Assembly (NCBI GenBank): GCA_002490635.1 | Contig: DKUJ01000017.1 | Span: 50,739-85,386, forward strand | DNA: 34,648 nt | Source of the DNA: Porphyromonadaceae bacterium UBA7207 | GTDB lineage: Bacteria > Bacteroidota > Bacteroidia > Bacteroidales > Muribaculaceae | Reading direction: 5' to 3' | Part shown: positions 24,841-33,000 of the stretch, piece after piece | How the letters are laid out: each line of letters starts with the position of its first letter | Position numbering within the stretch: the first letter of the stretch is position 1 | The notes under the pieces: model-generated | Database searches by the model: none | Told to the model about the DNA's origin: nothing | The model's input: the letters and a program-made list of their open reading frames with translations, nothing else | Program-made: the position numbers and the translations under genes

Positions 24841-26559
24841 ATGTACCAGTTCGAAGCACCATATGACAGCGCCCCGTACGACAGTCTGACGGAAATATAC
24901 CGCCATTCGCTGACCGACAACTTCGCACTGCCGGCGCTCACCGACTACACCGACGGCAAGACCATTACCTACGGCGACATGGCCCGGCGCATCGCTCGCC
25001 TGCACCTGTTCTTCAGACTCTCGGGCGTGCGCAGAGGCGACAAGATAGCACTGCTCGGGCGCAACACGCCCAACTGGGTGATTACATTCATGGCCACGGT
25101 GACTTATGGCGCCACCATAGTGCCGGTGCTCCAGGACTTCAACCCATCCGACGCCGCCAACATAATCGACCACTCCGACGCCATACTGCTATTCGTGGCC
25201 GACGGACTGTTCCAGAACCTCGACTTCGAGGCAATGCCGCAACTGCGGGCAGCTATCAGCCTGGACACCCGCACAGTCCTCACCGAGCGCAACGCCACAC
25301 GTGGAAAAGGATTCGGCTCCGTGGTGAAGAACCTGACCCGCAGTTTCCGCCAGCACTACCCCGACGGTTTCGGGCCTGCCAACATCGAATATCCGGCCAT
25401 CGGCGGCGGCGAACTGGCCATTATCAACTACACATCCGGCACCACCGGATTCTCGAAAGGCGTGATGCTCACCCACGACAACCTTCGCGGAAATGTGGTG
25501 TTCGGCATCCGCTCTCGCCTGCACTACCAGGGTTCGAGAGTGCTCTCCTTCCTACCGCTGGCACACGCCTACGGCTGCGCGTTCGACATGCTGGTGCCAC
25601 TGGCAGTGGGCAGCCATGTCACTCTGCTGTGCAAAACGCCCACGCCACAACTTCTGCTTAAAGCCCTGCGGCAGGTAAGGCCATCCCTAATAATATGCGT
25701 GCCTCTGATTCTTGAGAAAATCTACCGCAAGATAGTGGTGCCGCAGATAACACGCAAACCCATGCGGTGGGTGCTGGCCGTGCCCATGCTCGACAAAGCC
25801 GTCTATTCCATAATACGATCCAAGCTCGTGGATGCCTTCGGCGGACTGTTCGAAGAAGTGATTGTGGGCGGAGCGCCTCTCAACAAAGAGGTAGAGGACT
25901 TCCTTTACCGCATAAAATTCCCCTTCACCGTAGGCTTCGGAATGACCGAGTGCGGTCCGCTCATAAGCTATTCGCCATGGCGGCGCTTCGTGCCAGGCTC
26001 GTCGGGCCGTACACTGCGTGGAATAATGGAAGCGCGCATACTCCCCGACAGCACGCTCACCACCGACACGTCGTGCCCGCAGGGCGAAATTCTGGTGCGC
26101 GGCCTCAATGTGATGAAAGGATACTACAAGAATCCCGAAGCCACAGAGGCAGCCATCGATGCCGAAGGCTGGCTGCACACCGGCGACATGGGATATCTGG
26201 GTTCGCCCGGTGAACGGACCGTATTCATACGCGGTCGTTACAAAACCATGATTCTCTCCTCCAACGGCCAGAACATCTATCCAGAGGAAATAGAAAGCAA
26301 GTTGAGCAATATGCCATATGTCAATGAATGTCTGGTTATCCAGCGCAACGGACATCTGGTAGCCTTATGCCACCCCGACGCCGACGCCGTTAAAAACGAC
26401 AGGCTCGACCGCAGCATGCTCGAAGAGGCCATGGAGAACAACCGGCGGAGTCTCAACAAACTCGTGGCACCATACGAACAGGTCGAAAAAATAGAAATAG
26501 TAGACAAAGAGTTCGAGAAAACCCCGAAACGCTCTATCCGACGCTTCCTTTACAAATAA
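24841..26559 (+). CDS. Long-chain fatty-acid-CoA ligase (AMP-forming, FadD-like)
   Basis: It activates a carboxylic acid, probably a fatty acid, with ATP and CoA through an acyl-AMP. The 572-residue product has all adenylate-forming enzyme motifs. The P-loop YTSGTTGFSKG is at 197-207, GFGMTECGPL surrounds Thr369-Glu370, and GWLHTGDMGYL supplies the ribose-binding Asp. RGRYKTMILSSNGQNIYPEE is the hinge and C-terminal A8 region. The catalytic Lys563 is in EKTPKRSIRRFLYK. The length and the hinge fit long-chain acyl-CoA synthetases common in Bacteroidales. The exact substrate is unknown. No transmembrane segments are seen. It follows adk by 26 bases and is closed by a terminator. Confidence 0.9.
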   Translation: MYQFEAPYDSAPYDSLTEIYRHSLTDNFALPALTDYTDGKTITYGDMARRIARLHLFFRLSGVRRGDKIALLGRNTPNWVITFMATVTYGATIVPVLQDFNPSDAANIIDHSDAILLFVADGLFQNLDFEAMPQLRAAISLDTRTVLTERNATRGKGFGSVVKNLTRSFRQHYPDGFGPANIEYPAIGGGELAIINYTSGTTGFSKGVMLTHDNLRGNVVFGIRSRLHYQGSRVLSFLPLAHAYGCAFDMLVPLAVGSHVTLLCKTPTPQLLLKALRQVRPSLIICVPLILEKIYRKIVVPQITRKPMRWVLAVPMLDKAVYSIIRSKLVDAFGGLFEEVIVGGAPLNKEVEDFLYRIKFPFTVGFGMTECGPLISYSPWRRFVPGSSGRTLRGIMEARILPDSTLTTDTSCPQGEILVRGLNVMKGYYKNPEATEAAIDAEGWLHTGDMGYLGSPGERTVFIRGRYKTMILSSNGQNIYPEEIESKLSNMPYVNECLVIQRNGHLVALCHPDADAVKNDRLDRSMLEEAMENNRRSLNKLVAPYEQVEKIEIVDKEFEKTPKRSIRRFLYK

Positions 26560-26598
26560 CACATATATTAATAAGGAGCGCATCCATAGCCGTAAATC

Positions 26599-26640
26599 CG
26601 GGCTGAACGGTAAAACTAATGCCGTCCAGCCCGCCTCTTT
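26599..26640 (+). terminator. Intrinsic terminator after the hpt-adk-ligase unit
   Basis: CGGGCTG (26599-26605) pairs with CAGCCCG (26627-26633). An A/C mismatch and four inner pairs (ACGG with CCGT) extend the stem. CCTCTTT then an AT-rich run follow. It lies 40 bases after the ligase stop. Confidence 0.75.
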
Positions 26641-26919
26641 ATAATATTTTGACATTTTGCGAGCCAAATACAGCCTCAACTTACGCCCTCAGCTCTTTAT
26701 TCTATCATTTTTCCATCAATGCAGCGTCTCTTAAAGTTTTTCAGATGAAAGCTTACATAGCGCTTAAGTTTTTCGTCGGCGCAAATCGCACTATCAAAGT
26801 ATCACAATGTACTTGAAATGCCATTTTAGGTATCCTTGCGCCCATTACGGCCATAAAATTTCCTTTTTGCTTATTTTTGATAAAAATATGCCTTACCGCT
26901 CAAAAAAATCTAATTTTTA

Positions 26920-26951
26920 TTGCATGCATTAAAATCTTTTGCATATATTTG
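26920..26951 (+). promoter_or_regulatory. Bacteroidetes-type promoter for the M6 protease gene
   Basis: TTG at 26920-26922, a 21-base spacer and TATATTTG at 26944-26951. The TTG-initiated reading from 26939 would overlap this promoter, so translation should start at 26972 or, better, at ATG 26984. Confidence 0.75.
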
Positions 26952-26983
26952 CGGTGAACAAATCCCAAAAGATGTTTCGTCCT

Positions 26984-29770
26984 ATGAAAAAACAGGCAAA
27001 AGCCACCATCACGTTAGTGCTCACAGCGCTGTTTGCGGCAACCGCGGGAGCGGTTCCTGCAAAACAAGGAGTACTGCAGATCGAGCAGGCCGACGGCACA
27101 GTCATCGAAGCCCGACTCGTAGGCGATGAGCGCGCGCACCAGTATTTCACTCCCGACGGCTATCTGCTGGCCAGCGAAGGAGGCAACTTCTACTATGGAT
27201 TGCTGGATGCCGCCGGACGCACTGTAAGCAGCGGCATCCGGGCTACCGCAGTACGTGATGCCGCCGCAAGCGCTTTCCTTGCCACCCAGGACCGCGAACA
27301 GGTGAAAACCCGGCTGGACGAAGCTCTCTCTGCACCCGCACAAGGCCCTCAGCGCGGTCCCGGCCTGTTCCCTGAGACACGGTTCCCGGCCATCGGCGAG
27401 CAGAAAGCAATCGTGATTCTTGTGAATTATGCCGACGTGCAGATGCAGGTCGAGAATCCACACGACTATTTCGACCGCATGCTCAACGAGGAAGGCTTCA
27501 GCCTGCACGGGGGCACCGGCAGCGCACGCGACTTCTTCGTAGAATCCTCGATGGGACAGTTCGTGCCACAGTTCGACCTCTACGGCCCCGTAACCCTTAG
27601 CCAGAACCGCGTATATTACGGAGGAAACAGCTGGGGCGGCGACGACCAGCGCCCCGCTCAGATGATATATGAGGCCTGCCAGCTTCTCGACGACGAGATT
27701 GACTTCTCACAGTACGACCGCGACAACGACGGATATATCGACAATGTGTTCGTTTTCTATGCCGGCCGCGGCGAAGCTTCCGGCGGTGGTTCCGACACTG
27801 TATGGCCCCACTCATGGACAGTGAGTGCCGGCATGGGATATTCACCCACCTTCGACGGTGTGAAACTCGACCGGTATGCCTGCTCGAACGAATGGGAAGG
27901 CAGCCGCCCCGACGGTGTGGGCACCTTCGTGCATGAGTTCTCGCACGTGATGGGACTCCCCGACCTCTACGCGACGTCCTACACCACTTCTTTCACTCCC
28001 GGCGCATGGAGCGCCATGGACTATGGCCCATACAACAACGACGGATGCACCCCCCCGCTCTACAGTGCTTTCGAACGCTATGCGCTCAACTGGATGGAGC
28101 CTGTGCGCATCTCGGGGCCCATGAACGCAACCCTGCCGCCGATTGGCTCCAATGTCGCAGGCATTGTCGTCGGCAACGACCCCAACGAATACTTCCTCTT
28201 CGAAAACCGCCAGCAGACCGGATGGGACACCTACATTCCAGGCCATGGCATGCTGGTCTGGCATGTGGATTACGACTCGTATGTATGGAAGCGCAATCAG
28301 GTAAACAACACGCCTTCGCACCAGTACGTCGACATTGAGGAAGCCGACGGCAGCCAGAGCGAATACTCCCGCAACGGCGATGCTTTCCCCGGCGCATCCG
28401 GCAAAACATCGTTCACCGACGACACCACTCCCTCCATGCGCACATGGAACGGCACCGGCTTCAGCCTCCCCATCACCGAGATTGCCGAATCCTCCAACGG
28501 CACCATAACCTTCAAGGTATGCGGCGGCGCCACCGCCATGGATGCGCCAGACCTTGCAGCCGGCGAGGAAACGCCCGAATCGTTTGTCGTGACATGGACA
28601 CCCATAGAAGGCACTTCGCTTTTGCTGAGCGTGTTCACCAAAAACAGCGAAGGCGTGCGCGAATTCGTGCAGGGTTATGAGAACCGCGATGTAGGCACCT
28701 CCGGCAGCCACACCGTAGAAGGTCTCGAACCAATGACCGATTACTATGTGGAAGGCGCACTCTTCCGCGGCCTTGAGACATCGCCGGCGAGCGCAGAGAC
28801 CAACGTGTACACCGGCCGGCCGACTCTCGACCGCATAACCGCCATAGCCATCGATGCCGACGGCATCACCGACCAGGGCTTCACCGCCCGCTGGGAAGCC
28901 ATGCCTGAAGCCAACAACTACTTTCTGAGCGTGTTCGAGCGCGTGTTCGGCGCACCCTACTCCGACGTGTGCGACTTCACCGACGGCACCTCGGCACTCC
29001 CCGAAGGATGGTCGGCTTCCACTCCCGCCACCTATGCCAACTCCGCATATTCCGGAGCGGCAGTTCCCGCCATCCGCCTCGGCAAAGGCGGCGACAACGT
29101 GGTAAGCGCCACTTTCGACGACGGTATACGCGGATATTCGTTCTGGAACCGCGGCAACGGCACTTCCGACGACGACCGCATCAATGTGATGCTCCTGGGC
29201 CAGGACGGATGGTTCAAGCACGCCGACTACCCCATCACTACCACTGCCGGCGGAGCCACCGTATCGGCCGACGACGTGCCGGAAGGATGCAAAGCCCTGA
29301 GAGTCGAATTCATACGCAGCGGAACAAAAGGAGCTGTGGCTGTCGACGACATCACCGTACTCCATGGCCGCACCTACAGTTCCATGCCGCTGGAAGACAT
29401 GCAGGACATCGCCACAGGCAACAAAACCTCATACGAAGTCACCGGTCTTAAAGCCAACCAGACATATACCTACCGCGTAGTCGCCACCGACGGCACTCTC
29501 AACTCCAGACCATCTAACGAAGTGCTTGTCCTCACCAAGGAGAGCAGCGGAATCGGTCACATCAGCGCCGCCTGCGGCGTAGCCACAGTCGGACTGGATA
29601 TAACTGTCAGCGGAGTGGAAGCCAACGCCAACGTTGTTGCATTCGACCTCACCGGCCGCCATGTAGCAGGAGCATCGGCATCGTCCGAGGGCACCGCCAC
29701 CATCTCTGTTCCTTCGCACGGACTCTACATTGTCCGAGCCGGCACAAAAGCATACAAAGTCATCCTATGA
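26984..29770 (+). CDS. Secreted M6-family metalloprotease with fibronectin-type domains and T9SS-like C-terminal domain
   Basis: A 928-residue exported protease with signal peptide MKKQAKATITLVLTALFAATAGA. The M6 (immune inhibitor A-like) catalytic region includes AIVILVNYADVQMQ, FFVESSMGQFVPQFDLYGPV, a calcium-loop-like DRDNDGYID (245-253) and the zinc motif HEFSHVMGLPD (317-327). A prodomain-like stretch precedes it. Fibronectin type III-like repeats follow (PDLAAGEETPESFVVTWTPI; AIDADGITDQGFTARWE), with a beta-sandwich between about 660 and 800. The last 75 residues (VVAFDLTGRHVAG, GLYIVRAGTKAYKVIL) look like a T9SS sorting domain, so export across the outer membrane and cleavage by PorU are inferred. 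Substrates are unknown; M6 proteases of gut bacteria commonly act on host or dietary proteins. It is followed by a strong stem-loop and another cargo gene. Confidence 0.88.
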   Translation: MKKQAKATITLVLTALFAATAGAVPAKQGVLQIEQADGTVIEARLVGDERAHQYFTPDGYLLASEGGNFYYGLLDAAGRTVSSGIRATAVRDAAASAFLATQDREQVKTRLDEALSAPAQGPQRGPGLFPETRFPAIGEQKAIVILVNYADVQMQVENPHDYFDRMLNEEGFSLHGGTGSARDFFVESSMGQFVPQFDLYGPVTLSQNRVYYGGNSWGGDDQRPAQMIYEACQLLDDEIDFSQYDRDNDGYIDNVFVFYAGRGEASGGGSDTVWPHSWTVSAGMGYSPTFDGVKLDRYACSNEWEGSRPDGVGTFVHEFSHVMGLPDLYATSYTTSFTPGAWSAMDYGPYNNDGCTPPLYSAFERYALNWMEPVRISGPMNATLPPIGSNVAGIVVGNDPNEYFLFENRQQTGWDTYIPGHGMLVWHVDYDSYVWKRNQVNNTPSHQYVDIEEADGSQSEYSRNGDAFPGASGKTSFTDDTTPSMRTWNGTGFSLPITEIAESSNGTITFKVCGGATAMDAPDLAAGEETPESFVVTWTPIEGTSLLLSVFTKNSEGVREFVQGYENRDVGTSGSHTVEGLEPMTDYYVEGALFRGLETSPASAETNVYTGRPTLDRITAIAIDADGITDQGFTARWEAMPEANNYFLSVFERVFGAPYSDVCDFTDGTSALPEGWSASTPATYANSAYSGAAVPAIRLGKGGDNVVSATFDDGIRGYSFWNRGNGTSDDDRINVMLLGQDGWFKHADYPITTTAGGATVSADDVPEGCKALRVEFIRSGTKGAVAVDDITVLHGRTYSSMPLEDMQDIATGNKTSYEVTGLKANQTYTYRVVATDGTLNSRPSNEVLVLTKESSGIGHISAACGVATVGLDITVSGVEANANVVAFDLTGRHVAGASASSEGTATISVPSHGLYIVRAGTKAYKVIL

Positions 29771-29776
29771 AACCCT

Positions 29777-29806
29777 TCCACACCCGGCCAGCGGGCCGGG
29801 TGTGGA
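29777..29806 (+). other. Perfect 13-bp stem-loop after the M6 protease gene
   Basis: TCCACACCCGGCC (29777-29789) pairs perfectly with GGCCGGGTGTGGA (29794-29806) around a 4-base AGCG loop, 7 bases after the stop. No T-run follows (CAAAAGGG), so it is either a terminator with a poor tail or an RNA 3'-end stabiliser. Confidence 0.75.
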
Positions 29807-30037
29807 CAAAAGGGCCTTCCGGATTTTCAATACACTTCCCTTCATTTTCCAATTTTCAGCTATTCCCTAACTAACCAGACAAGTATTCCAAAATTCTAAA
29901 CCGGGCGTATTCCCTCAACGGAATCCGCACTTCCAGATTTAAGTTTCAACATCTATCCATTTCATTTCCAAGGCTACTGTCGGTAAAATGCTTTCAGCCG
30001 ACATCTGCCTGAAAAAAAAGAAAGCGACCAGACCATT

Positions 30038-33000
30038 ATGAAAAAAATTCTATCCTGGATTTTTTCCGCAGCGCTTGCAATGACTGTTGCCGTTCCGGCA
30101 CAGGCACAAGCTCCGGCACAGAAGGCCGGCGCCCATGCGCACAGCCTATCGGCTACCGCTCTGGCAAAACCGGCAGAGACGACATCGACCCAGCGTTTCG
30201 TCACTCCGGCCGTGCGTTCCAACTCCACACGTACAACAAATGCACTGCGCACTGTACATACCGGCACCGTAGCTCCGCAGCGTGCCGTAGTAGTCAATGC
30301 CAACACCAACCTGCCCACCATCAACGGCCTCATAATGTTTGCCGAGAGCTGGGGCCAGAATCTTCAGGTAGGCCTCTACACACTCCCCTCGGCAACAGGC
30401 GGCCAGTTCACTCCAATCTGGACAAATACAGAAACTTCCACCGTATATTCCGCCATCGCCCTGGACGGCGTGTACTACACCCACGAATACACCAATTTCA
30501 TGGGCTTCATCCAGTTCTTCCAGGTATTCGGCTATGATCTCGACTCGGGAGAGAAAGTCTACACCTACGAAGGCGACGGCCCCAGCTGCATCGCTCTGGG
30601 CGTGGCCAAGGATCCTACAACCGGAAATGTATACGGCGTATTCTACAACGACGACGCGAGCGGCTACAGGCTTTGTACAATTGAATACACCGAACCGGCT
30701 CCGACAATCAACACTGTTGCGGCTCTTGATCTATCCAACAATTTCAACACCCTCGTCTGCGACAAAAACGGCCAGCTCTACGCATTCACATACGACGCAC
30801 ACAAAGAAGGTGACAACACCGTTGTGGACGCATCCTACCTTGTGAAAATTGACAAGAACACCGCAGCAGTGACCTCCGTCGGCATTACAGGACAGCTTCC
30901 TGTGTACATGTCGGGAGCTACCGTCGACCAGACCACCAACCGCTGCTTCTGGGCTGTGAGCAACGACAGCGAGACTTCAGGCTATCTTTGCGAAGTTGAT
31001 CTTGCTACCGGCGCAGCCACTCCCGTGGTTATTTTCTCCGACGGTGAAGAAGTCAACGGCCTCTATGTTCCCGCACCTGCGACACCCGGAACACCCGACG
31101 TTATCACCAACCTCAACGCTTCCTTTATCGACGGCAGCCTCAGCGGCAATGTAACATTCAACGCTCCCGCCAAGAACATCGACGGCACCACCGCCGCATC
31201 CCTCACCTACTCTGTCAAAGCCAACGGCAACGAAGTGGCCACAGGCTCCACTACTTACGGCGCAGCCGTGACAGCTCCTGTCACCGTGGCCACTGCCGGC
31301 GACTACACAATCAGCGTTACCGTAAAGAACGGTACTCTCGAGTCCAAGGCCGTAAAAGTAAAATGCTTCATCGGCAAGGGCACTCCCAAGGCTCCGGTGG
31401 CCACCCTCGCATATGAGAACGGCACCATGAAGCTTAGCTGGGAACCTGTTACCGAAAGCTCCGACGGCGGTTATATCAATCCTGCCGAGGTTACATATAC
31501 CGTAGTACGTTTCCCCGGCGAACAGACCGTAGCCACCGGAATCAAGACCACAACATTCAGCGAAGCCATCGCCGAACCCGCACAGATTACCTCTTACTAC
31601 TACACAGTCAGCGCCACCTACGGCACCGCCACTTCCGAGGGCACTTCCAATACCGTTACCCTTGGCAGCATCGTTCCTCCCTACAGCAACGATTTCGCCG
31701 ATGAATCCAGCCTCAGCGGCTTCACCATCATCGACGCCAACAATGACGGCAAAACATGGAAATGGCACAGCGGAGCAGTGCGCGCATCATACAACTCCAG
31801 CAAAACCATGGACGACTGGCTGATTACTCCTCCGATGAAACTCGAGGCCGGCAAGTCCTATCCCGTTTCGTTCGACACCTACTGCAACGGCTCATCCTTC
31901 CCCGAACGCATAGAGGTTAAATGGGGCAACGGAACAACAGTAGCCGCCATGACCAACACACTGATGGAAGCAACCGTGGTGAACACCAAATCCGACGCAC
32001 CCATCCATTTCGAAGGCTTCATCTCCCCCACCACCTCCGGAACCTACAGCATCGGCTTCCACGGCATTTCCGATGAGGACATGTACTATCTCTATGTCGA
32101 CAACATCGCTGTCGGCGAAGGTGTCAGCGCCAGCGCGCCAGGCATGGTAGAGAATCTCACCGCCACACCCGATCCCACCGGCGCATATTCAGCGACCATC
32201 GCCATGAAGGCTCCTTCCAAGACCCTTGCCGGCAACGCACTCTCGGCAATCGACAAAGTGGAACTTCTCCGCGGCGAAACCGTAATCAAGACCTTCAACG
32301 CTCCCGCCCCCGGCGCAGCACTGAACTTCACCGACAACGTAGGCCAGGCCGGCACTGTAACCTACACCGCAGTAGCATATAACTCCAGCGGCAAAGGCCA
32401 GTCCTCCTCCACTACAATCTTCGTGGGCACAGGCATTCCCGCCGCACCTGCGACCGTGAACGCTGTGGAAACAACAACCGACGGTCAGGTTACCATCAGC
32501 TGGAGCCAGGTTACCACCGACGAAAACGGCAACGCCATCAATCCCGCCAAGGTTACCTACGACGTTTACATCTACGACGGCCAGAGCCGCACACCCATTC
32601 AGACAGGTCTCTCCACAACCGAGCTCACCGCAACCGTTCTCCAGGCCGGCGAACAGTCGCTGATGCAGTTCGCAGTATGGCCCGTTACTGAAGCCGGCGA
32701 AGGCGAAGGAAACGTATCGCCGATGATTCCCGTGGGCACTCCCTACGAAGGATACTTCGAAACTTTCGCAAACGGAAGCATCAGCTACGACCTGGGTATC
32801 ACCCGCATCAACGGCAGCCCCGCATGGCAGATTCTGAAAGATGACAGCTTCTCTGATCTGACTTCCTACGACGCCGACAACGGCTTCATCGGCATGAAGG
32901 GCGAGACCCTCGACTGCGAAGGCGCTATCTTCACCGGCAAGATTTCCCTCGCCGGTATGGTCAACCCCGGTGTCACAGTGGCAATCTACAATATCGTGGG

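Larger units (their letters stand above)
26560..26983. other. AT-rich intergenic region of 424 bases
   Basis: It contains the ligase terminator (26599-26650) and, at its far end, the promoter of the M6 protease gene (26920-26951). The 26650-26915 middle is AT-rich with several T-runs and no convincing gene. I see no inverted repeat longer than a few bases and no RNA-gene signature in that middle. Confidence 0.6.

Noticed and set aside
26939..26983. TTG start at 26939 extending the M6 protease by 15 residues
   Set aside because: The -7 promoter element TATATTTG occupies 26944-26951, so the transcript cannot contain this start, and the signal peptide begins naturally at ATG 26984.
27842..29365. 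507-residue minus-strand open frame within the M6 protease gene
   Set aside because: It is a shadow frame; the plus-strand protein has zinc motif, fibronectin repeats and a sorting tail, whereas this frame has no recognisable content.
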